From Qipengyuania sphaerica (GTDB lineage Bacteria > Pseudomonadota > Alphaproteobacteria > Sphingomonadales > Sphingomonadaceae), in NCBI RefSeq assembly GCF_019711595.1, contig NZ_JAIGNR010000001.1:992001-1056000 (forward strand): 64,000 bases of DNA, given 5' to 3'. Shown here in pieces: positions 17,226 to 26,410 of this stretch (position 1 is the first letter of the stretch; every line of letters starts with the position of its first letter). The notes beneath the pieces are model-generated. The model did no database searches. It worked only from the letters and a program-made list of their open reading frames with translations, and was not told where the DNA came from. Made by a program: the position numbers and the translations under genes.

Positions 17226-18227
17226 ATGGCGCTCCGCACGATCCTCGCCGACCCGATGCTGCGCCTGCTGGTGGCGGCTGTGGTGGTCGCCAATTTCCTG
17301 CCCGTTCCGTCTTCCAGAGCGGGCGACGCGCAAAGTGTCGCCAATGTCGGTATCTTCATCCTCTTCCTGCTCAACGGGATGCGTGTATCACGCGGCGAAA
17401 TCGGGCGAGGGCTGCTAAACTGGCGCTTTATCCTGCCGCTGACGCTGTGGGTGTTCGGCGCGATGGCGCTAGCGGGGCTGGGGCTGTGCAGGCTGGTGGC
17501 GTTCGGCCTCCCGGCGCTCGTCGCCACGGGCTTTCTGTACCTCGGCGTGCTCCCATCCACCGTCCAGTCGGCAACGTCCTACACCACGCTCGCCAACGGC
17601 AATGTTGGGCTGTCGGTCATTTCGGCAGCGCTTCTCAACATACTCGGCGTCTTCGTTTCGGTACCGATTTTCCTCCTCCTCGGCGGGACGGGCGAAGGCA
17701 CGGTGGGCATGGAAACCATCGAGCGGATTGCGCTCATCCTGCTGCTTCCCTTCGTCCTCGGGCAGTTGGTGCAGGGCTGGACCGGAGGTTGGGTCGAGCG
17801 GCACAAATCGCGCGTCATGTGGGTCGACCGGCTGGTGATCGCTCTTGCTGTCTATGTCGCCTTTTCCGGTGCGGTCGAGCAGCGGCTTGGCGGCAAGCTC
17901 GATCTGATCGGATGGGCTATGCTGGTTGTCGGGGTCATGCTTTTCCTGCTCATTTCCAACGCCGGGGCCTGGGTCACCGGCAAGGCGCTTCGCTTGCCGG
18001 ACCGCGACCGCATCGCCTTCCTCTTCGCCGGATCACAAAAGAGTGCGGCCGTCGGCGTCCCGCTCGCCACCATCCTCTTTCCGCCCGAGCAAGCAGGTTT
18101 CATCGTCCTGCCGCTGCTGCTCTACCACTTCTTTCAGCTGGTGCTGGCCGCGCCATTGGCTAGCCGGCTGTCGTCACCGCATCTTCGGGATGACGACGGT
18201 TGTGCCGCACCGACCACCAGAAACTGA
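17226..18227 (+). CDS. Bile-acid:sodium symporter-like (SBF/ASBT fold) transporter
   Basis: The product is about 333 residues with nine to ten hydrophobic segments. The segment around LYLGVLPSTVQSATSYTTLANGN and a second around AGSQKSAAVGVPLATILF match the two crossover signature regions of the SBF-like family (YfeH type), whose substrates are mostly unknown. ATG at 17226 is chosen over GTG at 17217 because AGGGG lies about 10 nt before it. The 3' end overlaps the convergent DUF475 gene by 68 bp. Confidence 0.82.
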   Translation: MALRTILADPMLRLLVAAVVVANFLPVPSSRAGDAQSVANVGIFILFLLNGMRVSRGEIGRGLLNWRFILPLTLWVFGAMALAGLGLCRLVAFGLPALVATGFLYLGVLPSTVQSATSYTTLANGNVGLSVISAALLNILGVFVSVPIFLLLGGTGEGTVGMETIERIALILLLPFVLGQLVQGWTGGWVERHKSRVMWVDRLVIALAVYVAFSGAVEQRLGGKLDLIGWAMLVVGVMLFLLISNAGAWVTGKALRLPDRDRIAFLFAGSQKSAAVGVPLATILFPPEQAGFIVLPLLLYHFFQLVLAAPLASRLSSPHLRDDDGCAAPTTRN

Positions 18228-19227
18228 GGCCGATCAGTACTGCACCAATCAGGCCGGTGATCGTTTCGGGAATGTGCCAGCGTGCCGAAAGCAGCATGAT
18301 GATGCCCAGCACGATAATGGCCCAGAATGCACCGTGTTCTAGATAGCGATACTGCGCCAGCGTTCCGGTCCGTACGAGGTGGATGGTCATCGAACGTACG
18401 AACATCGCCCCGACCGAAAGGCCGATTGCGATGATCACCATGTTGTTCGACAGGGCAAAGGCACCGATCACGCCGTCGAAACTGAAGCTGGCGTCGAGCA
18501 CTTCGAGGTAGAGAAACCCGCCGAGGCCGGATTTCACGATCTCTCCGGCCGCCTTCTTGCGCGCCTCTCGCGCTTCGATGATGGCCGCGATCGCGTGGAC
18601 TGCGATGAAAGTCACCAAGCCGAGGATCGCAGCTGTGAGGAAGGTAATCGCATCTTCGGGCGAAAGCAGGGTCGACACGAAATAGACGAGGCCGAGCACC
18701 AGCCCGATCTCGACGGCAGGGACGTTCGAAAACTTGTTGATCGTGCGTTCGAGCACCGCGATCCAGTGCACTTCCTTATCTTCCTCGAAGAAGAAGGTGA
18801 GGCCCACCATGGCGAGGAAGGCGCCGCCGAAACCGGCAATACCGATATGCGCGCCCGACACGATGCGTTCGTATTCCTCGGGATTGTTGAGCGACAGCGA
18901 TACCGCCTCGAACGGCCCTACCTGCGCAGCGATCGACACGATGGCTATGGGAAACAGGATCCGCATGCCGAAGACAGCGATCAGGATCCCGATGGTCAGG
19001 AAACGCTGCTGCCAGACCGGGTCCATGTCGCGCAGTACGGTGGCATTGACCACGGCATTGTCGAAACTGAGCGAGACTTCGAGGATCGACAGGACGATCA
19101 CGATCCACAAGATGCCGAGCGTGGCGGTTATCGAGCCGGTGCTGGCCCAGCCATACCAGGCGGCAAGGCCGAAGCAGACTGCGGTGAAGACGAGCGAAAA
19201 GGTGTAATATTTACGGAGCGTTTCCAT
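18160..19227 (-). CDS. DUF475 family TerC-like membrane protein
   Basis: The 355-residue integral-membrane protein has about nine hydrophobic segments. It carries the TerC/DUF475 hallmarks: SFDNAVVNATVL (about residues 54-65) and the later DASFSFDGVIGAFAL, two internally related acidic membrane motifs thought to coordinate metal ions. TerC-superfamily proteins are linked to metal export and tellurite resistance; a specific role here is unknown. It starts 15 nt downstream of panB on the same strand and overlaps the convergent SBF-like gene by 68 bp. Confidence 0.88.
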   Translation of the reverse strand: METLRKYYTFSLVFTAVCFGLAAWYGWASTGSITATLGILWIVIVLSILEVSLSFDNAVVNATVLRDMDPVWQQRFLTIGILIAVFGMRILFPIAIVSIAAQVGPFEAVSLSLNNPEEYERIVSGAHIGIAGFGGAFLAMVGLTFFFEEDKEVHWIAVLERTINKFSNVPAVEIGLVLGLVYFVSTLLSPEDAITFLTAAILGLVTFIAVHAIAAIIEAREARKKAAGEIVKSGLGGFLYLEVLDASFSFDGVIGAFALSNNMVIIAIGLSVGAMFVRSMTIHLVRTGTLAQYRYLEHGAFWAIIVLGIIMLLSARWHIPETITGLIGAVLIGLSFWWSVRHNRRHPEDAVTTAG

Positions 19228-19242
19228 CTATGCGGCTTTCGC

Positions 19243-20118
19243 TCAGCCCTTCTTGGGCTGGTAGGTCTGGTCTGCTGTGGGGAAGCTGCGCGCGCGCACT
19301 TCCTCGGCGTATTGCGCCACGGTCTTTTCGATGACCTCGGCGATATTTTCGTATTTCTTCACGAAGCGCGGCACGCGTTCGAACATGCCGAGCATGTCCT
19401 CGGTAACCAGCACCTGCCCGTCGCATTGTGCCGAAGCGCCGATACCGATGGTGGGGCAGGAAACCGCCTTCGTTGCCTCGATTGCAATGGGTTCGAGCAC
19501 CCCTTCGAGCACGATGGCGAATGCGCCTGCTTCGTCCAATGCCTTGGCGTCGCCGACGATTTTTTCGGCCTCTGCATCATCACGACCCCGCGCCATGTAG
19601 CCCCCGAGCACATTGACCGCCTGCGGGGTCAGCCCGACATGTCCCATTACCGGAATGCCTCGCTGGTTGAGGAAAGCGACCGTCTCGGCCATTTGCTCGC
19701 CGCCTTCCAGCTTCACTGCCGCTGCGCCGCTTTCCTTGAGCAGGCGCGAGGCGCTTTCGAAGGCCTGTTCCTTCGACCCCTCGTAGGAACCGAAGGGCAT
19801 ATCGACCACGACCACCGAGTGATAGCTCCCGCGCACCACCGCAGCAGCATGGTTTGCCATCATGTCGAGCGTGACTGGGATAGTGGAGGGAAGGCCATAA
19901 ATCACCTGCCCCAGCGAATCCCCGACCAGCAGGATATCGCAATGCGCGTCGAGCAACTGCGCCTGCCGCGCGGTATAGGCCGTCAGCATCACCAGCGGTT
20001 CCTTGGTCTCGCCGTCGGCTTTGTGAGCGCGGATTTTGGGCACAGTCAGCCGCTTCATCGGCTGGGGAGTCGGATTGGCTCTGCTGGTGCTCGTATCGAG
20101 CTGGAAGGTCGTTGACAT
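19243..20118 (-). CDS. panB: 3-methyl-2-oxobutanoate hydroxymethyltransferase
   Basis: PanB transfers a hydroxymethyl group from methylene-tetrahydrofolate to 2-oxoisovalerate, the committed step to pantothenate and CoA. It is 291 residues, slightly long because of a 20-residue N-terminal extension before KRLTVPKIRA. Signature elements are present: MLTAYTA, the metal-binding LLVGDSLG, VKLEGG, MGHVGLTPQ and TIGIGASAQCDGQVLV. A DUF475 gene follows 15 nt downstream. The precursor 2-oxoisovalerate is made by the ilv genes at the far end of the window. panC and panD are not in the window. Confidence 0.97.
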   Translation of the reverse strand: MSTTFQLDTSTSRANPTPQPMKRLTVPKIRAHKADGETKEPLVMLTAYTARQAQLLDAHCDILLVGDSLGQVIYGLPSTIPVTLDMMANHAAAVVRGSYHSVVVVDMPFGSYEGSKEQAFESASRLLKESGAAAVKLEGGEQMAETVAFLNQRGIPVMGHVGLTPQAVNVLGGYMARGRDDAEAEKIVGDAKALDEAGAFAIVLEGVLEPIAIEATKAVSCPTIGIGASAQCDGQVLVTEDMLGMFERVPRFVKKYENIAEVIEKTVAQYAEEVRARSFPTADQTYQPKKG

Positions 20119-20241
20119 TGCGCTGCCCTAGCAACTGCGGTGAAGAAGGCAAAGCAACGCTTGGACAGCCGCAGGTTTCCATGCTTTAAGCGCGCGCAAT
20201 CGCGGTGGAACATCGCACGGACGGAGAGGGAATACACGACA

Positions 20242-21672
20242 ATGGTCGCTGCCGGAAAAACAACGGGCGAGGGCTGGTCCTCGCGCTCAGCATTTATCCT
20301 TGCTGCGGTGGGCGCAGCGGTCGGTCTCGGAAATATCTGGCGTTTTCCGACGCTTGCGGGCGAAAGCGGAGGCGGGGCCTTCGTTATCTTCTACATTGCA
20401 TGCGTTTTCCTGCTTGGCCTGCCGCTGGTTCTCTCCGAAATCTTCATCGGCCGCGTGGGCCAGACTGACGCGGTCGGCTCGATCCGCAAGGTGGCGCAGG
20501 ATTCGAACGCCTCGCCCAGCTGGTCGATTTTCGGAGGCATCGGCGCAATTGCGGCATTCCTGATCGTTTCCTTCTACTCGGTCGTTGCGGGCTGGGTGCT
20601 TTACTACGCCGGTGTAATGGGCTGGGACTTGCTGCAGGCCATCCTTGCTGGCGACCCGTTCCGCGGTGCTCTGGCGGGCGAGGACCAGACGCAGATCCAG
20701 CAGCGGCTCGGCGACATGTTTGCATCTCCCGGTCTGCTTCTCGCGATGCATTTCGCCTTCATGGGCGGCACGCTTTACATCGTCGCGCGTGGTGTGAGCT
20801 CGGGTATCGAGAAGGCCGCGACCTATCTCATGCCCGCTTTCTTTGTGCTGTTGCTCGGCCTCGTAATCTTTGGCGCGATCGAAGGTGAGATCGGCGATGC
20901 AGTCGCATTCCTGTTCACGCCCGACTGGTCGAAGCTGACGCCGCAAGTGATGAACTCGGCACTTGGACAGGCGCTGTTCTCGCTCTCGCTGGGTGTGGCC
21001 GGCCTGATCACCTACGGATCTTACATCAAGGAGAAATCCAATCTCGGCGGGACGGCGGCGATGATTGCCGTGGCCGATACCAGCGTTGCCTTGCTCGCCG
21101 GCCTGATGATCTTCCCTATTGTCTTCGCAGTCGGCCTCGACCCGGCAGCGGGCCCGACGCTGGTATTCCAGACGCTGCCTTTCGCATTCCAGACCATGCC
21201 GGGCGGCGCGCTGTTCGGATTCCTGTTCTTCCTGCTGATCCTGGTGGCGGCAATCACCAGCTCGATTTCGCTGCTCGAAGTGCCGACCGCGTGGGGCATC
21301 GGCGAACGCGGTTGGAGCCGTCCGAAATCGGCGCTCGTCTTCGGCATCGGCGCCTTCCTTATCGGTATCCTTTGCCTGCTTGGATACAACGTGTTGTCGG
21401 ACGTGCGCCCGCTAGGCTTCTGGTCGCTGTTCGAAAACACCGATATCCTCGACACGATAGATGGCTTCACCGGCAAGGTGATGTTGCCGCTGGGCGCGCT
21501 GATGACCTCGCTCTTCATCGGCTGGAAAGCAGACAAGACCTTGCTGCGGACAGTTACTGGCATCTCGCCGTTGGCTTTCGGAGTGTGGCGCTTCCTGATT
21601 GCCTGGCTGTGCCCGATTGCGGTTACCATCATCCTCGTGACCGGCCTGTTTCCGAGCATTCTCGGGGCCTGA
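20242..21672 (+). CDS. Sodium-dependent transporter (neurotransmitter:sodium symporter family)
   Basis: The product is 476 residues with eleven to twelve hydrophobic segments. The family signature is in helix 1, GLGNIWRFP, which forms part of the sodium and substrate sites; ATG at 20242 precedes it closely and has GGAGAGGG upstream. Bacterial NSS members (LeuT, TnaT, MhsT) import hydrophobic amino acids. The helix 6 region (FSLSLGVAGLITYGSY) also fits. A second amino-acid-type transporter gene follows 102 nt downstream. Confidence 0.9.
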   Translation: MVAAGKTTGEGWSSRSAFILAAVGAAVGLGNIWRFPTLAGESGGGAFVIFYIACVFLLGLPLVLSEIFIGRVGQTDAVGSIRKVAQDSNASPSWSIFGGIGAIAAFLIVSFYSVVAGWVLYYAGVMGWDLLQAILAGDPFRGALAGEDQTQIQQRLGDMFASPGLLLAMHFAFMGGTLYIVARGVSSGIEKAATYLMPAFFVLLLGLVIFGAIEGEIGDAVAFLFTPDWSKLTPQVMNSALGQALFSLSLGVAGLITYGSYIKEKSNLGGTAAMIAVADTSVALLAGLMIFPIVFAVGLDPAAGPTLVFQTLPFAFQTMPGGALFGFLFFLLILVAAITSSISLLEVPTAWGIGERGWSRPKSALVFGIGAFLIGILCLLGYNVLSDVRPLGFWSLFENTDILDTIDGFTGKVMLPLGALMTSLFIGWKADKTLLRTVTGISPLAFGVWRFLIAWLCPIAVTIILVTGLFPSILGA

Positions 21673-21774
21673 CGAATCCCGCTTTCCCGGTCGGAAAATC
21701 GCGACTAAATAGCGCTTTCCGGCTGGCGGAGCGGGCCTTTCCCGCGGCGGGCCTGGGGAGGCAATCCGCCTTAT

Positions 21775-23352
21775 ATGATTCTCGACAGAGTGAAGCCGCT
21801 CGACGCCATCCTGGCGGCGGCGCAAAGGAAGTCGCTGCACCGTTCGCTCGGCGCGCTGCAGCTCATGTTGTTCGGCATCGGCTGCATCATCGGCACGGGT
21901 ATTTTCGTGCTGACCGCCGCAGGTGCACAGAAGGCAGGGCCCGGCCTGATGCTGGCCTTCGTCATTGCCGGGGCGGTCTGTATCGTCGCGGCGCTGTGCT
22001 ATGCGGAGATCGCTTCGATGATACCCGTGGCGGGTTCGGCATATACCTACAGCTATGCGACCGTTGGCGAATTGCTTGCCTGGACCGTCGGCTGGGCGCT
22101 GATTCTCGAATATGCCATCGCTGCCTCGGCGGTTTCGGTCGGATGGTCGGGCTATTTCAGCGGTACGATCCTCAACGAGTTTCTAGCCATCCAGTTGCCG
22201 CAATGGCTTTCCGCCGGACCCCTTGCACTGGGCGGAGAGGCGGGCGGCCTAATCAATCTGGCTGCGCTGCTCATTGCCCTGCTCGTGACCTGGCTGCTGA
22301 TGATCGGCACCAGTGAAAGCGCCAAGGTCAATGCCGTCCTCGTCGCGATCAAGGTCACCGCCTTGACGGCCTTCCTCGGCCTTACTCTGACCAGCGCCTA
22401 TTTCGATCCGGACAAGTTCAATCCCTTCCTGCCGGCCGGTGTGTTCGGTGGTTTCGGAACGGGTGTGGGTGCGGTTGGAGCGGCGGCGACGATCTTCTTC
22501 GCCTATGTCGGGTTCGATGCGGTCTCCACGGCGGCGGAGGAGACCAAGAACCCGCAGCGTAACGTGCCGATCGGCCTCGTGGGATCGCTGGTGTTCTGCA
22601 CGGTGTTTTACATCCTCGTCGCGGCAGGAGCCATCGGGACCATCGGTGGACAGCCGATCATGGGTCCGGGCGGCATTCCCTTCCCGGCGGGGTCGGAAGA
22701 ACTCGCGCTGCAATGTGCGCTTCCCCAGCATGCCGATGCGCTTGTCTGTTCGAACGAAGCACTGGCGCATGTACTGCGCCAGATCGGCTTTTCGGGGATT
22801 GGCAACATGCTGGGCATTGCGGCCTTCCTCGCCTTGCCTTCGGTAATCCTCGTCCTGCTTTTTGCCCAGACGCGTATCTTTTTCGTGATGAGCCGAGACG
22901 GACTGCTTCCCGAAGGCCTGTCGAAGGTGCATCCTCGCTGGAAGACGCCGCATGTCGTTACCGCCATCACCGGCCTGATCGTTGCCATCGGTGCGGCATT
23001 CTTCCCCGTGGGGCAGCTGGCCGACATCGCGAATGCGGGCACGCTCTATGCCTTCCTGATGGTCGCGGTGGCGGTAATGGTCCTGCGGCGGACGTCGCCC
23101 GATCGTCAGCGCGATTTCCGCACGCCGATGCTCTGGCTGGTGGGGCCCGCGACCGTTGTCGGCTGCGCTTTCCTGTTTCTCAACCTGCCGAGCGAGGCGA
23201 TGCTGGTCCTGCCGGTCTGGTCGGTAATCGGGTTGGTGATTTATTTTGCTTACAGCCGGCGCAACAGCCGCCTCGGTCGCGGGATCGTCGAAGTGGTCGA
23301 CGATGTCGCAGGCGAGGAAACGATGGTGCCGATCCACCCGCCTCGCCAATAG
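21775..23352 (+). CDS. APC family amino acid permease (cationic amino acid transporter type)
   Basis: The 525-residue permease has about twelve to thirteen hydrophobic segments. Helix 1 has the unwound GTG motif (IGCIIGTGIFVLTA), helix 2-3 the YAEIASMIPVAGSAYTY motif, and helix 6 the FFAYVGFDAVSTAAEE motif, all typical of the CAT/YhdG branch. A loop of about 50 residues with two cysteines (about 318-330) between helices 7 and 8 is longer than in many relatives. It is the last gene before a strong terminator at 23360-23389. Confidence 0.9.
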   Translation: MILDRVKPLDAILAAAQRKSLHRSLGALQLMLFGIGCIIGTGIFVLTAAGAQKAGPGLMLAFVIAGAVCIVAALCYAEIASMIPVAGSAYTYSYATVGELLAWTVGWALILEYAIAASAVSVGWSGYFSGTILNEFLAIQLPQWLSAGPLALGGEAGGLINLAALLIALLVTWLLMIGTSESAKVNAVLVAIKVTALTAFLGLTLTSAYFDPDKFNPFLPAGVFGGFGTGVGAVGAAATIFFAYVGFDAVSTAAEETKNPQRNVPIGLVGSLVFCTVFYILVAAGAIGTIGGQPIMGPGGIPFPAGSEELALQCALPQHADALVCSNEALAHVLRQIGFSGIGNMLGIAAFLALPSVILVLLFAQTRIFFVMSRDGLLPEGLSKVHPRWKTPHVVTAITGLIVAIGAAFFPVGQLADIANAGTLYAFLMVAVAVMVLRRTSPDRQRDFRTPMLWLVGPATVVGCAFLFLNLPSEAMLVLPVWSVIGLVIYFAYSRRNSRLGRGIVEVVDDVAGEETMVPIHPPRQ

Positions 23353-23359
23353 ACAGTAA

Positions 23360-23389
23360 AAAGGGCCGCCCGGTGAAGGGCGGCCCTTT
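23360..23389. terminator. Intrinsic terminator between convergent genes
   Basis: A perfect 12-bp stem (AAAGGGCCGCCC at 23360-23371 with its complement at 23378-23389) has a 6-nt loop; the A- and T-ends of the stem make it usable in both directions. It separates the APC permease (plus) from the PNPOx-like gene (minus). Confidence 0.85.
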
Positions 23390-23418
23390 GCGACTTTGTT
23401 ATTGTTCTTGGGTCGGAC

Positions 23419-23904
23419 TTAGATGTCGACCGATTCCACGTGGCGTTCTTCCGCCTCGTCGTGAACATTCATGCCGAGTGCCATCTTGGCCGTATTGAGG
23501 AGGCCAAGGTCGCCGCTCCAGATCTCGGCTTCGCCGAGGTCCATGCGCAGGAAGAGGATGTCGGGATCGTCCTTGCCCCCATCGTACCAAGCCTCGACGA
23601 AGTTGTTCCAGAACTGGTCGAAGCGCTCCTGGCTGGTCTCGACCGAGAGCGTGCCGTCGAATCGCGCGAACATGTCATGGTCCTTGCCGGCAAAGCTTGC
23701 CTTTACCTTGCCGAGCTGGGCGAAGGTCGAGTTCTTCTGGGTAAAGAACCAGATCGAGCTGTTGGCGTCCTTGTCGAGCTGGGCGGTCATCGGGACCGAA
23801 GTGTCCGACTGACCGTCGAGTTCGAGAAAGAGAAAGGGCGAGTCGTCGAGCGCGAGCCAGAATTTCTTCTTGAGCGCGTCGGGATTGCCGTCTGAGTATT
23901 TCAT
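23419..23904 (-). CDS. Pyridoxamine-phosphate-oxidase-like general stress protein
   Basis: The ATG at 23904 gives 161 residues; the longer open frame upstream crosses the SOS promoter and lacks homology. The protein has the split-barrel FMN-binding fold of the Pyrid_ox_like (general stress protein 26) family: LALDDSPFLFLELDG, PMTAQ and IWFFTQKNSTFAQLG segments typical of flavin contact regions, then GLLNTAKMALG near the end. Such proteins bind flavin or F420-like cofactors and are often stress-induced. It is divergent from imuA; the imuA SOS promoter starts about 100 bp away. Confidence 0.85.
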   Translation of the reverse strand: MKYSDGNPDALKKKFWLALDDSPFLFLELDGQSDTSVPMTAQLDKDANSSIWFFTQKNSTFAQLGKVKASFAGKDHDMFARFDGTLSVETSQERFDQFWNNFVEAWYDGGKDDPDILFLRMDLGEAEIWSGDLGLLNTAKMALGMNVHDEAEERHVESVDI

Positions 23905-24001
23905 GGTGGGGCCCTTTTCGTGATTTGGTTTGTCTATTGAACCAATTGTGCACCGCTTGTGTTCCGTCTCACGCGTCGGAGCGGGGCTGTGAAAGGATGA
24001 A

Positions 24002-24036
24002 TTGCGAATCCCGCCAGAATGGAACATAATAGGAAC
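24002..24036 (+). promoter_or_regulatory. SOS promoter of imuA-imuB with LexA box
   Basis: GAAC (24022-24025), 7 nt, GAAC (24033-24036) is the LexA box described for alphaproteobacteria (GAAC-N7-GAAC or its complement). It overlaps a promoter-like pair: -35 TTGCGA (24002-24007), a 17-bp spacer, and -10 CATAAT (24025-24030). LexA bound here would block the -10. The ATG of imuA is at 24054. Confidence 0.85.
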
Positions 24037-24053
24037 ACACGAGTCGTTCTCCT

Positions 24054-24836
24054 ATGTCCCAGCCTGACCTTGCCTCCCTGCCGACCACGGCCTTCGAAGA
24101 CGTTGCCACGCTGGCGGCGCGGCGCAGTGCGCGTTGGCGTCCCGGTCTCGCGTCCCAACAGGGCAAGGCGCTGCACAGCGAAATCTTCGCCTCCTCGCGC
24201 GAAGCGGCAGGGGCAGGCGCCACGCTCGCCCTGGCGCTCGACGACTGGCGCAACGTGCCCCGGGGCGAGGGGGAGGAAGCGGATGACCGCCGCGCCGTTT
24301 TGTGGGTGCAGACGCGCGATGCGGCAAGGCTGGGCGGGCGGCCCTATCGCGCTGGCCTGCCGAAAGATCTGCAGGCGCGGGTCATACATGTGCTGGCTCA
24401 AAAGGCGGAGGATGCGCTCTTCGCGATGGAAGAAGGCTTGCGCTGCCGCGACCTTGCCTTCGTTATCGGAGAGGTCGCGGGCAATCCCAAGGCGCTCGAT
24501 TTCACCGCCTCGCGAAGGCTGACGCTGACCGCGCAGAAGCACGGCGTGCCGCTGTTCCTTCTGCGCGTGGATGCGGGCCGCGACCTGTCCTCGGCCCGGA
24601 TGCGATGGGAAATCACCTCGGCCCCGTCCAACGCGCCCGAATGGAACGCGCAGGCTCCCGGCGATCCGGCATGGAAGGCGGAACTCTTCCGCGCCCGCAG
24701 CCATGCACCGGGGGAGTGGATACTCGGCGAAACCGCGCAAGGACTGGTCGCAAACAAGACGCGCGAGGATACCGATCGCGCGGTGGTGAACTGGACAGCG
24801 GGGCTGCAGCATCGCCGCACGCCCCGCCGCGCATGA
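24054..24836 (+). CDS. imuA: ImuA, mutagenesis accessory protein
   Basis: ImuA is a degenerate RecA-like protein that works with ImuB and DnaE2 in damage-induced mutagenesis. The 260-residue sequence has the RecA-fold pattern of beta strands (AVLWVQTRDAARLGGRPYRAGL, LAFVIGEVAG, PLFLLRVD) without a Walker A motif, as is normal for this family. Its start lies 17 nt after an SOS box, and its stop overlaps the imuB start (ATGA), so translation is coupled. The unlinked dnaE2 lies about 6 kb downstream behind its own SOS box. Confidence 0.88.
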   Translation: MSQPDLASLPTTAFEDVATLAARRSARWRPGLASQQGKALHSEIFASSREAAGAGATLALALDDWRNVPRGEGEEADDRRAVLWVQTRDAARLGGRPYRAGLPKDLQARVIHVLAQKAEDALFAMEEGLRCRDLAFVIGEVAGNPKALDFTASRRLTLTAQKHGVPLFLLRVDAGRDLSSARMRWEITSAPSNAPEWNAQAPGDPAWKAELFRARSHAPGEWILGETAQGLVANKTREDTDRAVVNWTAGLQHRRTPRRA

Positions 24837-26410
24837 ATGCTCCTGCGGCGGGCCTGCCATCTCCCCGGACCCGCCGTATCCTTTCCATCTGGCTACCAGC
24901 CATGGCGATGGACCGCTGGCGGCAGGGCGCATCCGAGCGGCGCGAACTCGACGACAAGCCGCTCGTCCTGATCGCCGATACCGCGCACGGCCCGCGCATC
25001 GAGGCGGCCAATCGCGCCGGTGCCGCCGCCGGGGCGAGGGCGGGGATGATGCTCGCCGATGCGCGGACGCTGTGTCCGGAAATCATCACCGCCCCCTCGG
25101 ACCCGGCAGGCGACCTCGCCTTCCTTGAAAAGCTCGCCGTCTGGGCGATGCGCTGGGGGCCATGGTCGGCGATGGACGCGCCCGACGGACTGCTGGTGGA
25201 CGTGACCGCCGTCCCGCATCTCTTCGGCGGCGAGGAGGGGCTGCTGGCCGATGTCGCCTCGGCCTTCGCCAGGCGCGAACTTGCCATGCGCTGCGCCATT
25301 GCGCCGACGGCGGGCGCGGCCTGGGCATTGTCGCATTACGCGGCGCCGGGCACGATCCTGCGCGGCGAGGAGGATGCCGAGACGCGGCTCGGGGAACTTC
25401 CCGTGGCGGCACTCCGGCTCGACCAGGACGTGATCACCGTGCTGCGCCGCCTCGGCCTCAAGAAGCTGGGCGAACTCACCACCATTGGCCGCGATGCGAT
25501 CCAGCGGCGCTTCCGCAACCGCAAGTCGCCTGCCGCCAACCCGCTCATCCGATTGGACCAGATACTCGGCCGCGTGCCCGAGCCGCTGCTGCCGGTGGCC
25601 CCGCAGCAGATGCCGCTCGTCCAGCGCCGCCTGATGGAGCCCATCCGCCACCGCCAGTTGCTCGATCAGGTGGTCGCCGACCTTGCAGAGGACATGGCGC
25701 GCGAGCTGGAAGGCAGGGGCGAGGGCGCGCGCAGGCTCGAGCTTGGCCTGTGGCGCGTCGATGGCGAGGTGACGGTGCGCCGCCTCGAACTCGCCGCTGC
25801 CACCCGCGAGGCGGCCCATATCGTGCGGCTGTTCGCGGCCAAGCTCGACGATATCGATGCAGGGTTCGGGATCGAGATGCTCCGCCTGCGCGCCAGCTGG
25901 GCCGAACCGCTCGCGCTCGACCAGGCCGATATCGAGGCGGCGGCAGAGAACCACGGCATCGCGCTGTCCGCGCTGGTCGATCGGCTGACCGTGCGCCTTG
26001 GTCCAGAGGCGGTCAGCCGCCCGGTCCCTTTCGCCAGCCACATCCCCGAACGCGCCCAGCGCTGGCACAAGCCGCTCGAGCCCGAACCAGCGAGCCAGGG
26101 CCAGCTCGCCTTCCACAAGCGGCCGCTGAAGCTGCTCGATCGCGCGGAGAGAATCGCCGTGCTCTATGCCACGCCCGACGGCTATCCGCAGCGGTTCCGC
26201 TGGCGCGGCGAGGTGCACGAGGTGGCGCGCGTCGAGGGCCCCGAACGCATCGCGCCCGAATGGTGGCGCGAGCGCGGGGCGACGCGTCTACGCGACTATT
26301 ACCGGATCGAGGACCAGCGCGGGCGGCGCTACTGGGTCTACCGGCTCGGCATCGTGGGAGACGGACGCGGCGGGGCGCCCGACTGGTATCTGCAGGGATT
26401 ATGCGCCTGA
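24833..26410 (+). CDS. imuB: ImuB, catalytically dead Y-family polymerase
   Basis: ImuB is a Y-family polymerase relative that lost catalysis and acts as the hub that brings DnaE2 to the beta clamp. The ATG at 24833 overlaps the imuA stop (ATGA); the product is 525 residues. Where active enzymes have the first acidic motif, this protein reads ILSIWLP (about residues 16-22); the second site reads DGLLVDVTA (about 118-126) instead of the SIDE motif. A clamp-binding-like motif QGQLAF lies at residues 422-427, between the little-finger region and a conserved C-terminal domain (about 430-525). The last 12 nt overlap the convergent small secreted-protein gene. Confidence 0.93.
   Translation: MNAPAAGLPSPRTRRILSIWLPAMAMDRWRQGASERRELDDKPLVLIADTAHGPRIEAANRAGAAAGARAGMMLADARTLCPEIITAPSDPAGDLAFLEKLAVWAMRWGPWSAMDAPDGLLVDVTAVPHLFGGEEGLLADVASAFARRELAMRCAIAPTAGAAWALSHYAAPGTILRGEEDAETRLGELPVAALRLDQDVITVLRRLGLKKLGELTTIGRDAIQRRFRNRKSPAANPLIRLDQILGRVPEPLLPVAPQQMPLVQRRLMEPIRHRQLLDQVVADLAEDMARELEGRGEGARRLELGLWRVDGEVTVRRLELAAATREAAHIVRLFAAKLDDIDAGFGIEMLRLRASWAEPLALDQADIEAAAENHGIALSALVDRLTVRLGPEAVSRPVPFASHIPERAQRWHKPLEPEPASQGQLAFHKRPLKLLDRAERIAVLYATPDGYPQRFRWRGEVHEVARVEGPERIAPEWWRERGATRLRDYYRIEDQRGRRYWVYRLGIVGDGRGGAPDWYLQGLCA

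Noticed and set aside
18379..20115. 578-codon plus-strand frame opposite DUF475 and panB
   Set aside because: It spans two well-conserved minus-strand genes and their gap, with His/Asp-rich low-complexity composition typical of shadows.
23946..23960. TGTGTTCCG near the PNPOx-like gene as a third copy of the GGACCGTGTTCCA element
   Set aside because: Only one half-site is present and neither the GGACCG part nor the second TGTTCCA follows.
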